From assembly GCA_025201375.1 (NCBI GenBank), contig JAIWZP010000008.1:806001-870000 (forward strand): a stretch of DNA of 64,000 bases, given 5' to 3'. The notes below the pieces were generated by a model that made no database searches, had not been told where the DNA came from, and worked only from the letters and a program-made list of their open reading frames with translations. The stretch is from Gongronella butleri (Eukaryota > Mucoromycota > Mucoromycetes > Mucorales > Cunninghamellaceae). The first letter of the stretch is position 1. Every line of letters starts with the position of its first letter. The translations under genes and the position numbers were made by a program. Positions 1 through 9,890 of the stretch are shown here, in pieces.

Positions 1-1255
1 GGGCTGTGTGAAGGATATCTTCAGGGGACGTGGCCAGGGAGCCATCGGGTCGTTGCACCGCGGACATTGTTTGGGCGGCATTGCGTGCACGGATGGTCTT
101 GTAGAAATAGGCATTGCTTCTTTCACCTTTCTCGGCCCAGCGTGTGGCGGATCGGGTAATCAATCGCTCCATGTCGCCATCGATCCATTCGTTCATCGCC
201 TTTTGGTGTGCAATGAGCGTTGGGGTTGGCGCGTTTCGTTTTGCTGCATCGGAAACAAGCTTTTTTTCGGTCCGCTGATAATCCCGCCATTGTCGTCTAT
301 GGTTGGACGCAATCTTGGGGTCCATGTCTCGTGCTATGTCACCAATAATTGTCTTGAGATTCTCCCAAAGTGTGATATACTCTTCCGGGGTGGTCTCATC
401 CGTGACGCGTCCTAGATACATGCTGATCGCTGCCAGAGTGATGTCGCAAAAGCTGGAGTTCTCGAGGAGGAAGGTGTTGAAACGCCACATACCGGGCCCG
501 GTTGTATTTGTCAGTGGTGCAATGTCCAATCGGAGCAACCGGTGGTCTGTAAAGTTGTCAGGCACGTATTCGTTGGGCAATCGACGCGTTCCAGGCAGAA
601 TGGACTTGGATGTCCAGATGTAGTCGACGAGCGAGAGGGTGGTGCCGCGTTGGAAGGATGGTGCGTCGTCCAGGGCTGTGTCATGGAGGCCTGCCGCGAG
701 GAACCAATTGCGAATGTGGGCAATCCAGCGCGCCTCGCCATGATTGTGGAGGTGGACGTTGAAATCGCCCCCAATCAGCCAATGCTCGTTCGAAAAATCT
801 GTGTCATCATTTGGAAAAAATGGGAGTGAGGTGAAAGAATGCCAAAAAGCGCGTTTTTTGTGGTCATCCGAGGCTGGGGCATAAATAGACACGACATTGT
901 ACGTCATGTTTGTGTTGGAATCCGTGATTTTGGCCCAGATCACTCGCTGGTCGGCTGTGATGCATGCGTCGATGATGGCCAAACGGGGGTGAAGGAGGAC
1001 AATGGCGGTATATTTGGTGAAAATCGAGGTCGAGGATCGAAAAGAGTGTTTTAGTTGCTGGATATGGTTATCGGGGATGTTGGGTTGGCGTCCCTTGTAT
1101 ACTTCTTGAAGCAAGAGAATATCCAAGGATAGGTGTGTGGATCGAAGATATTTGGTGAAGTGTCGGTATCGGCGGGTGCTAAGCGTGTCGGGGGTGGTGT
1201 CCTTGAATACGCTACGCGCATTCAAGGACGCCAAATGTAAATGGTCTCTACTCAT
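1..1255 (-). CDS. LINE ORF2 N-terminus: AP-endonuclease-like domain (partial)
   Basis: The frame is open for 418 codons from ATG at 1255 to the window edge, with no stop. It shows the ordered signatures of the APE-type endonuclease of non-LTR retrotransposons: an LNARS start, LLLQEVY (catalytic Glu), SIYAPA, a GGDFNVH block (Asp/Asn), SLVDYIW and FTDHRLL (catalytic His). After the endonuclease comes the linker typical of the region before the reverse transcriptase (around WRDYQRTEKKL and SNAYFYKTIR). The RT itself is outside the window. The start codon overlaps the ORF1 stop in an ATGA quartet. The enzyme would nick target DNA to prime reverse transcription. The frame has no upstream support beyond the overlap, so the ATG at 1255 is the natural start. 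Confidence 0.9.
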   Translation of the reverse strand, partial: MSRDHLHLASLNARSVFKDTTPDTLSTRRYRHFTKYLRSTHLSLDILLLQEVYKGRQPNIPDNHIQQLKHSFRSSTSIFTKYTAIVLLHPRLAIIDACITADQRVIWAKITDSNTNMTYNVVSIYAPASDDHKKRAFWHSFTSLPFFPNDDTDFSNEHWLIGGDFNVHLHNHGEARWIAHIRNWFLAAGLHDTALDDAPSFQRGTTLSLVDYIWTSKSILPGTRRLPNEYVPDNFTDHRLLRLDIAPLTNTTGPGMWRFNTFLLENSSFCDITLAAISMYLGRVTDETTPEEYITLWENLKTIIGDIARDMDPKIASNHRRQWRDYQRTEKKLVSDAAKRNAPTPTLIAHQKAMNEWIDGDMERLITRSATRWAEKGERSNAYFYKTIRARNAAQTMSAVQRPDGSLATSPEDILHTA

Positions 1256-2049
1256 TGATGAGTAGAGGAAGCAGCCCCTTGCGGGTCTACTTCCATGCCA
1301 TCTGCAGTGGCATCCGCGCGCGCGTCGTCGTGCGCGCCTTCCATGTTGTGGTCTTCGAGGTCCATCTGCGCATCCGCCTCGTTCGGATGGGAACGAGTGC
1401 GAGAGGAGACTGGCGATTGCGATTTAGTTGTCGATGGATTGCGGGTCGTGGTGTCGATGGTGACGGCGTATGGGTGGACATCCTTGGGATCAAAGGTGCC
1501 ATCCATCGGGTCGTCGTTGTCATCAATGACTGGTTCAAGCTCGGTCGATGCGTCAGATGCCGAGTTGGTCGTCGCGGGTTGTTGTTCAAGGTCAATGTCG
1601 TCACTGTCGCTAGGGGACGTCGTGTCTGACTCTGTGTCAGGCTCGGCACGCTTTGCCCCCACTTGGGGCGGCACGCTAGGTTTGGGCGAGGGTGCTGGGC
1701 GGCGGTCTGAGCCATATTTCGAAATGGGACGGGCGCAATTGCCAACAAACGGGCCAAAGGTCTCTTCAAGCAACTGGTAGGCTTCGACGTGGTGAGCAAA
1801 GGAGTGCTCTGGGAATTCAAAGACGACAGCATCGGGTTGCAGCGCGTTTTGCAGGTACGAGGCTGCGCGTGTCAGGGTCCACAGGGATTGCATATCGGCA
1901 TCGGCATAGATTTCGTGTCGTGTGATCTTGTCAAGGCCATGGACGGCTCGGCGGTTGAGAGATGTCGGCACGATCTTTCTTTCCATGCTTCGTTTGACGA
2001 CCGTCGTCCAGACCTCCCCCATTGGGGGGCCTGTGTCGTGTGTAGACAT
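1252..2049 (-). CDS. LINE ORF1 protein
   Basis: A 265-aa frame directly upstream of the endonuclease ORF, so by position it is the ORF1 (RNA-binding/chaperone) protein of the retrotransposon. The first ~120 residues look folded and mixed in charge; residues ~130-265 are low-complexity, acidic and rich in Ser, Thr and Asp. No CCHC zinc knuckle is present, unlike many fungal Tad-type ORF1 proteins, and I do not recognise an RRM by eye. The stop TGA at 1254-1252 overlaps the ORF2 ATG (1255-1253), consistent with termination-reinitiation. The identity rests mainly on context. Confidence 0.72.
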   Translation of the reverse strand: MSTHDTGPPMGEVWTTVVKRSMERKIVPTSLNRRAVHGLDKITRHEIYADADMQSLWTLTRAASYLQNALQPDAVVFEFPEHSFAHHVEAYQLLEETFGPFVGNCARPISKYGSDRRPAPSPKPSVPPQVGAKRAEPDTESDTTSPSDSDDIDLEQQPATTNSASDASTELEPVIDDNDDPMDGTFDPKDVHPYAVTIDTTTRNPSTTKSQSPVSSRTRSHPNEADAQMDLEDHNMEGAHDDARADATADGMEVDPQGAASSTHQ

Positions 2050-2636
2050 GTTAAAGGGCGTGATGGGTGCGATGATAGACTGGTGGAGTGGTTTGGATGG
2101 AGCTGGTAAAAGTTTTCCCGTGGTACAAGTGACACTTAGCGGGAAGAGAAGGTAGTCTTTGTCGAGTTTGTCTTGTGGCGAAAATACGAAGTAGATTGCA
2201 TTTTACAAAAGAACCACTCGATGGAGCCCAGGGTTTTACGGCATTTTCATCGGCAAATGGACGCATTCTACCATGTGAGTGAATGGCACGGGGATCTGAG
2301 GAACCAATTTTTGCCAGGTTAAAATTCGTGACTGTACCCCTTGGAAAATCGATGGAAAATCGTCATTTTTGAAAATCGATGTGGCGCACCATCGAGCGCT
2401 TGCGGCTCCATGAAATTTTGGCATATGAGCATTTTGGTCTCTCTCTTTTCAGAACAATAGTAAAAACCGGGGGGTCAATCTGGCCGTTGACGAGAAAATC
2501 GACATTTCACTATAAATTCACTATCTTGTCTCTAGCGCGTCAAGCTGCTATTCGACCAGGCTTACAGTAAATTTTACAAGTGGAAAGACACGCGCAAGGG
2601 GGTCATTTTATCCCTGCCCGACAACGCCGGTGCGCA

Positions 2637-3343
2637 ACATTTGTACGATTGCAACGCCCAATCAAACATTTCAGGCGCGGGCCAAGGGTACGACGCGGAC
2701 GACAACGCAAAAAAGAGCATCCGGCACGCGGAGCGAGGGCAATAGGACGACTAGGGCCCCCAAGAACGCGACTGACGCGCAGGACACGACCACGGCGCGC
2801 GATGACGACGATGCCGCCCTGGAACACAGAGTGGTTGAAAACGACGAAGACTGGGAGGCGCTCATTGCAGAATACAACTTCCCTGGCGAGCCATCTCAGC
2901 TCGAGGACGAGATCGAGGACGCCCAAAGCGACGCAGAGATCGCAGATGATTTTGACGAGGGTGAATTATTCGACTGGGCTTTGATTATTGACGAGCTACG
3001 CACCATAGGCGACGCGCGATATTCAATGACCTTTTACATGACAATGCCATTGGTCGACGGCCGCAGCGAAAATCGCCCAGAGCCTGACGATCTGGACGTA
3101 TTCACTATTCCGGGCTCGTACTCAGTCAAAGGATGGCGTGCTGCTGTGACAAGAAATGCAGAATTCGATTCTCTTTCGGATGAACCCAGTTTCACCAGCG
3201 TACGACCAAAAGTGATGCAGAAATTCCATTTTCTGCAATTTGGCTTTGATTGCCCATACAGTACATACCTCGAAAACAGCTTGATTGACCCCCGATTTTT
3301 ATTGCAGATTTGCCTAAAAAGAAGGCGTCAATGCACCAAATGA
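2637..3343 (+). pseudogene. ORF relic or captured gene fragment inside repeat copy A
   Basis: The frame is open for about 235 codons but has no early ATG; its first in-frame ATG is near 3027. The part from about 2690 to 3145 is far more GC-rich and codon-like than the flanking AT-rich repeat. It encodes an acidic, Asp/Glu-rich stretch containing NDEDWEALIAEYNFPGEPSQ. Copies B and C of the same repeat have only ~60 bp here. It could be a surviving piece of the repeat's own gene or a host exon fragment inserted into it. I recognise no family. A preceding frame (about 2538-2745, RVKLLFDQAY onward) also looks coding-like and may belong to the same decayed gene. Confidence 0.4.
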
Positions 3344-4908
3344 TATGACTCTCAGATCTCCAATGTGTAGGTTGCCAAACGGATTTGAGAGACCTGATTG
3401 AGCCTCTCAAAGCGGGGACCCTCTAGATGCATTTTGACCTGACCCACCTTATTTTGTTTTCTAAATTTGAAAAAAAATCGTCACCAAGCAAGGACTCATC
3501 GCAGCTCCACGAAACTTTTACATGTTCTAGTAGATATTGTTGCTCCTCTCTTCTCAGAAAAAAATAAAAATCCAAAGGTCAACAATCATGTGGTTTGTCG
3601 GGAAGCACGGCATTGCTGAAAATTTGGCTGTTGCGCGTTTTTGTAAAGTTCATTTCGCGGTAAAATCATGATTCGATCATCGCCAAACTTTGTCACTTGG
3701 CTTTTTCAGCGTCTCTCTTTGAAAAAAAATTACCGTAAAAACCAGATGTTGATCGGGCCGTTTTCGTGGCACGCGCCGTTTTCAAGAATTAGCACAAATC
3801 CATCATGGATGACCAACACAAATCATGAATCGATTGCCTCCCACCCTTTGCTTGTCCTTTGACTACAGTACAGTACAGTACAGTATGATATTTCGCCGTG
3901 CCTTATTCAACAACACATCATGTACTGTATGAAACCCCAAGATTGACTGGATCGTTTTGCAGATGAATTCGAAATCTCGACATTTTTACAAATGCAGAAT
4001 TAAATAATAAATAGACAATAACGCGTTTATTTATTAGGCCATTGCAAGCCAAACAGCAACGAGAGGGAATGAACAAAGAAGCAAAAAAAAGAGACAGAAG
4101 AAGAAGGGCATTAAATATGATAACAGTAAGAAGTGGCCCTGCACTGCGTGGGGTTACAGTATCCCGTTCCCGCTTGCGGCTTCTTGTTTGCTCGACAACT
4201 GTCTAGTCAACCCCCGATTTTTATTTCATATTTAATAAATAAATAGGGGGGCAAAGCGTCTAATGGGATGACTTGCAGGGCGCTAGCTATGATAGCTTGA
4301 GTTTTAACTTTTTGCATCGGTCATTTCACCAGCTTGCAGCCCAGCCATTCTACAGCGCACAAAAACCTGCAAAAAAATACAGCAGTAAAAAAAATTCCAT
4401 GCAATTTATGGTACGCACTTAAATTTGGAAGTGTCAAACCTTAAATTTTTGCAAAAAAATTTTGCCCAAAGTACGTAGGCATATTTTTTCAGTCGATGAT
4501 CGCCGTTCATGCGTCACTCTTTGGGTATTTTTCGTGGGTTGAGGCGAGCTGCCATTTTGTCTGCCAATAGCAAATCGTCGGAGTTACTTGTTTGGGATGC
4601 ATTGATCATGCGGAGTTCGAAATTTCCCAAATTTGACATGTTCTGAGATTGAAATGTGTGACCCCTGAGTGACCACTGATGAGTGACCCATGAATTTTTC
4701 AAAAGTGCAGTGGTCGTGGCGCTTTGCAGGTTTAAGCTTTTTTGTTGCAAATTTCGCGTTGAATTCGATGCAGCTGTTTTTGGTTCGGGTTGACCAGACA
4801 GATGGCGCGATGAATGAAAAATAAGGCAAATTGGAGAGTTTTGGAATGCATACAGTATCATACAGTACCGTACAGTACTGTGTGTACAGTAGTATGATAC
4901 GTGAGCTC

Positions 4909-5070
4909 AAAAAATTGGGCGGACCCATCGCAAGCTCTGGTGGGCTTTACTGTACTGCTGCTGTACCGTAGTTTTTTGTGCCGTGACGCGATTTTCATGG
5001 CTGGCAAGGTACAAACAGTATCATAGGCTGTAAAAAAATTTCTGGAGGCACAGCGAGCCGGCAAAGTCTT
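4909..5070 (+). repeat. Terminal module of the dispersed repeat (copy 1)
   Basis: A ~160 bp module shared with 33895-34040 and, inverted, 62970-63095. Landmarks in order are an AAAAAATCGGGCGG-like start, CTTTACTGTA, TGCCGTGACGCG, TTCTGGAGGCACAGC and GCCGGCAAAGTCT. Here it directly follows the end of the large repeat copy A, so it is probably that element's terminus. Confidence 0.65.
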
Positions 5071-5988
5071 GAAAAACGCGCTTTTTCGTTTTCCTAATAA
5101 GACAAATAATGTGTATGATACCGTACAGTACTTTTTTGTTCAGTGTCGGGCGGCGCTGCTGCAGGCTACAGTATCATACTACAAATTGGCGGCCATTGTT
5201 TTTTGTCCTTTTGTCGTGTCTATGTCTGTACCTGCTACAGTAATACAGCATCTCATGTAAACATGTGACTGAAATACAGAACAAGTAGATCAAAAATCGA
5301 AGCGGATTGTAATTTGTACTGTAGTAAATTGTCAAAAGGACAATAATACAGTATGATGATACAGTAATCGCTTTTTGAATGAGCCTTTTTTTGCGGATGA
5401 TCAGTCTGGTCAGTGGCCACTTTGCGTCAAGTGAAGGCGAGCCAGTAGCCACACTTTCACACATCAAATATGAATGATAGCGCATGCACGTTCATCAGTT
5501 GCTTTTGAACGGACCAAAGTGACCGCGCGTGCAAACATGGCAAACCCCGATTTTTTTTAGCATTTTTTGCCCCGTTACTGTAGAACTTTGCTTCATTCTG
5601 ACGGAGAGAATTGAATTGTGATTTCATACGTACAAATAATGGTCTCATGTATCTGACAAAGATTGAACGTTGAAGCCATGATATACTTAGATGGCATTGT
5701 GTCGAGAAATAAGTGATTTCCACTGAAAATCACCATTACGTACGCCATGAAACTTGCGGCTCAAATACGTGGTGTCCGAGAAGCGAGAACAAAATGAGCG
5801 GGTTTACAAGCTCTGGCCCTCGCCAAAACCGTTAATGCCGGATACGATAAAAAAAACTTGCGCAGCAGGATAGTCAGGTTAAATGATGGTGTGGAAGTGA
5901 ATTCCGGGTTTATTTTAAACGATGATAAGAAAATATGTACGCAAAGAAGAATGGGATGGCCAGCATTTAAGTGATGTGATTTTTTTTT
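5071..5988. other. Intergenic, AT-rich, no gene seen
   Basis: No coding frame with support. The first third still has several TACAGTA/TACTGTA words (5120-5365) like those around the dispersed repeats; the rest is plain AT-rich sequence leading to the 3' end of the RhoGEF gene. Confidence 0.5.
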
Positions 5989-6613
5989 TCAACTGGATGA
6001 GCTGTGTGAGGTATTTGACCTGTCCGTTTGATTCGAGCCGGTGCGTTGCCTGGTTCTTGCCTCGAGATCCTTTGTGAGCTCTGTGATGATGATGGACAGG
6101 TGGTAGACCCAATCCTCCTGTTCCTCGTCGCTCTTTGTCTGGAGGATGTGTGCGCGCGGGGAGGTGACAGCTGTGGCGCTGAGCGAGTCAAACCCCGTAA
6201 ACGAAGAGGTCACCTCGAAGCAATAGGGCAATCCTACCTCGCTGCGCGGGACGGTGCGCACCTTGGCATGCTGCAGCGACATGTGCTCCTTGTACACGAG
6301 GACTGTGCGCTTTGCCTCCTGTCGCGCTTCAACATACATCAAAATATCTGAAAACAGAATGACCAGCCACTCGTTCTTGCGCGCATCGCTCGTCATGTTT
6401 TTTAACTTGTCCAGCCCCAGCAGACTGTAGTGCTTTGTCGACAACGGCTTGGGGGACACGCGCGCAAGCTCGCCCTGCAAAATCAAACGCCGGTTCGGCT
6501 GCATTTGGAAAGGCGCATTCACAAACGCCTGGTGCAACATCCATACCTGGTCAATGTTGTCTGCTTGATCAATCCTGCCAAAAGAGATTAAATCGTCAGT
6601 TGGCCGCCACTCT

Positions 6614-6661
<48 letters not shown>

Positions 6662-8037
6662 CGATTACTTTGGGCGGATTTCCTCGTACAGGCCGTAAAT
6701 GCACTTTTTCACGTGACACAGGCCTTTGTAGTCCGGATGATTAGGCTCGGTGCCATTGGCGAGCTGGATGAAGATTTGTGCGTACGTGCTGACACAGCCA
6801 GCAGGGATCTGCAAGAGCGAGAGCAGAGTCGCGCCATTTAGCCGCGGGTCTTTTTGCGCAGCCTATAATAAAAATATTGGAAAAAATAAAGAAAAGAAAA
6901 AAAGCCACATCAGTGCTCTCGTCTACATGTCTCTCAATTTTCCCTTTTTTTCTTTTACCTCGACGAATTTACGAAATGGCGCATACTGGTACATGCGGGA
7001 ATAAGTGGTAATGACCATGTTGTAGCGATCCAAATACGTGCCATATTTCTTGCCCAAGCTGTCGTAAATCTAAAAAAGCGGGAAAGGGGGGAAATCGTGA
7101 GGTCATGTTCCGTGGATCCTTCCTAAGATATGCAATTCAGTCTTACGCGCTCCTTTAAGATGTCAGAGATGATTTGCGTGGGGCCGAAAATACGCAGGCT
7201 AAGCCCAATGAGGAAGGGCAGGCGAGAGAGGCAAAACAAGGAGAAAAAAAGTTGTTATTGAGTAACATGGGTCGCGGTCTGTGTGTGTGTGTGTGTGTGT
7301 GCGTCTATGTGCGCGCAATGCAATTGTCCGTGTCGCTCCGCACAAAAAAAAAAAAAAAGAAGGAAGCGGGGATTGTCCAAGAAAAAAAAAAAAAAAACCT
7401 AAACCTACCGCTGTTCCACAGCCATGAGGACGCCATGATGGAAATGGTGCAAGTCTTCCAGGTTGCAAAATAGCCAGAGCATTTCGCGCTGTGTACAAAT
7501 TGGATTTGTACTACCTTTGCCTGAAAATGATGAGCGACGAGCGTCGGCGCGCTCAATGTCCTTCTTCAGCGGCTTGATGAACAAGTCGACAAGCAGATCA
7601 AGCGACGCAACATATGCCTTTTCTGTCGTATGCAGCTGTCGAATTAGCGATTCGCGATTTCGGTGCACAAGTTCATGGTCTACATAAGAAAAGAAAAAAA
7701 AAAAGGTTGCATGAGACCCGCAGCGACCTGGGAATAAAATTCATGGCTTCCCAGTGCTCAACAAAAAAACAAAAAAACGAGCAATGGGACGCGCTTAAAA
7801 AAAAGGGGGGCGGGGGCGCTCGGCTGGCCAAAGCGCTTGAAACTTACCAATGATGGTATTGTCGACTTCATCGTCATAGTAATCTAGGCTGTCGTGGAGA
7901 CCAAACGACTGAGGAAGGCGCGAGCGTCGATGGTTGCTGCTGACGCCACTCTCGATGCTGTTGGTAAAGCTGGAAGACGAGCTGTGAATATAACGATCGT
8001 CGTACGAGAGCCGTTTTTTCATCGATGGCGACAACAT
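5989..8037 (-). CDS. Rho guanine-nucleotide exchange factor (DH-PH)
   Basis: Six exons: 8037-7848, 7679-7409, 7198-7147, 7069-6959, 6862-6669 and 6574-5989. All phases fit, giving 467 aa. Residues ~65-285 form a Dbl-homology domain: RESLIRQLHTTEKAYVASL is the first conserved helix, and FCNLEDLHHFH and RYNMVITTYSRMYQY mark later helices. A PH domain follows at ~310-440 (NEWLVILFSDILMYV, then EEQEDWVYHLSIIITEL). The N-terminus is Ser-rich and the last ~25 residues are Ser/Arg-rich and disordered. Such proteins load GTP on Rho-family GTPases at the cell cortex to steer actin and wall growth. I used the ATG at 8037 because the frame upstream begins only with a TTG. Which Rho it acts on cannot be told. 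It is short for a fungal RhoGEF and lacks a visible CNH or DEP domain. Confidence 0.87.
7280..7301. repeat. (GT)n microsatellite in a RhoGEF intron
   Basis: About ten GT units lie in the intron 7199-7408 of the RhoGEF gene. Confidence 0.9.
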
Positions 8038-9890
8038 AAATGAAAGGACGGGGGGAGAGTTGGGGGAGGGGGAGTGCGCAAAAGGCTGACGGGAATGTGG
8101 CAATCAACGTTGAGCTGCTTCTAAGCGCGTTGGGATGAAAAAGAAGGAAAAGAAGGTACAAATCTTTCAGCTTCTCCTTTTTTTTTTTTTCTTTTTCTTC
8201 TGTCCATTGCTTGTGTATTTATGGGTGGCCCTTCCACCCACGCATCGCCAATTTAGGCAAGACGTGGCCGTTTAAAGGTGTCAGATGATGGTTACCAAGG
8301 TGCCCGTTGAACAAAAGGGTCACACAGGGTTAAAATCTTTTCTGTCGCCCTTGGAAGAGCGCATGTTTAGGGACGACATTTCCCATTTCGGACAACAAGT
8401 GCATGTGCTGCAAAATTTCATCCCTCCATGCAAACAGATGACATGTTTATTTTTTTCTAGCCAATACCTGCAGCAAAGCCCTCACAACTCGCACATGGCC
8501 CGCCCCTGTCCCCTACTTTTTTTTTTCAATGTCACAGAGAGGTTCATTGCGTATTTTTTTTTTTTAGTATCAAGTTCCTGTACCCAGGCGGCAAGAAAAA
8601 AAAAAGAGCTCGCCGGCTCGCATGACGCATTTCATCTTTGACGCGCCATTGGACGCGTCAAACAGCGGATTCCAGCTTCTGGGGGCGTGGGCTTGGCCCT
8701 TCAATGTTCGATGGTGCAACTCAGTCTCTCAAAGAAAAAAAGCTTGTCCTACATCGACACATGTTTGCCCGCAATTTCTTCTAACCTGTTTTTTATTCTC
8801 TCTTTATCAGTTTGTTTGTTGCGGTCTTAATCAGCGGCGTATCATCCACGGCGGGTTCCACATGCCATCTTTAAGAAAGATGGCACGCATCTTTTTTTTT
8901 TTTTCAGACAGATGGACAGAGGATGGCAGTGGCAAAAAAGAAATTATCTCGTGTCTAGCGATTGCGTTTGGGTGCCACGCGCTTTCTTAGTGGGATCGGG
9001 CAAATTTCGTGCACATCAATACAGAGGGACATAACTCCTGCATCGGCGGGACGCGTCAAATGCCATTAATGCGAAAAAAAAGGTTGCGCACGCGTCAAAT
9101 GTCATCATGGTGCACCAATCGCATCCAAGGCGAGCGACCAGGCACGCTTTTGGCAACACCCGCACGATCAATCTTTGTGCCAGTGGAACAAAGAATGGCT
9201 GCACTGCATCACGAATGGTGACACTTGCTGTTTTCAACAAGGAAGAAAAGTCCGTGTTCATGTTTGTGGTCTCTCGTTCATTTTTTTTTTTTTCGTGTCC
9301 AGGCTTGGCATGAACTCAATCATCTCATGTCAGCGTGGAAATACAGAGGGGGGCAAAGAGGGACGCGCCAAAAAAAAAAAAAACCACCCATTGGGCTCGT
9401 CGTCATGCGAATTTGCCACTTTAAATAACCTGGACAGGCAGCTGCATCGATCACGAACCCAATTGGCCAAACTTCGCCCGCCACGTGAAACATTGGGTAC
9501 ACGAGTGAGAGAGAAAGAAAAAAGTTGGCCGCAAGAAGCGCGAGTTGTGCACGCGTACATGAAAACACACAAAAAACACCGATAATTATGATATGATAGC
9601 AGATGCAAATCCCCCCCATTGTGATAGTGGTGTGTCATTGTGCAAGTGCGTCGGCGTGTGCCGTGTCGGCAAAACGTAGAAATTGCAGAGATCATGCGAT
9701 TGTCTCCGCTGGGCCCTAAACGGAGCCCCTAAACTAGGGCTCACTGGGCCCTTTTTTTTCGCCCCCAAACCCATGACATCATGATGAAGTCAAGACATCA
9801 CGTCTTTTTTCCGGATGGTCGTTTTTTTTTTTTTTTTTCGCTCTTGTTCCATTTTCATTTCTGTGTTTTTTTAATTTTTTTTTTCATATC
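8038..9890. other. Long divergent intergenic region (RhoGEF / nagA)
   Basis: About 1.85 kb between two divergent genes, with no supported coding frame. It holds many short T and A runs, a GACGCGTCAAA word at 8656 with near repeats at 9050 and 9091, and a GC-rich imperfect hairpin around 9709-9751 followed by eight T. The ATG of nagA is preceded by a pyrimidine-rich tract (9806-9890). A non-coding transcript is possible but nothing shows one directly. Confidence 0.5.

Larger units (their letters stand above)
1..2049 (-). mobile_element. Non-LTR (LINE-type) retrotransposon, truncated by window edge
   Basis: Two consecutive minus-strand reading frames with the arrangement of an APE-type LINE: an ORF1 (2049-1252), then an ORF2 (from 1255 to beyond position 1) opening with an endonuclease domain. 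The reverse transcriptase would lie to the left of the window. The 5' end of the element is not visible; the upstream sequence to about 2320 has no obvious boundary. Both frames are intact over everything visible, which suggests a fairly young or active copy. Confidence 0.88.
2320..5070 (+). repeat. Unclassified dispersed repeat, copy A (degenerate)
   Basis: This stretch matches, block by block and in order, the repeat at 34449-36730. Examples are 2470-2560 against 34690-34790, 3290-3430 against 35085-35240, 3460-3690 against 35270-35480, and 4300-4740 against 36330-36730. Its right end (4500-5070) also matches the inverted copy at 62965-63440. Internally a degenerate motif (TTTTCAG, an A-rich tract, then a CCGG-GGTCGATCTGGCCGTT-like core) recurs several times, so the unit may itself have grown by internal duplication. 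No terminal repeats, RT or transposase are recognisable. Compared with copy B it holds about 410 extra bases near 2676-3145. Confidence 0.75.

Noticed and set aside
7486..7511. Possible 26-nt micro-intron (GTAGTA...ACACAG) within RhoGEF exon 2
   Set aside because: Removing it would break the reading frame. The sequence forms a 7-bp hairpin but reads through in frame.
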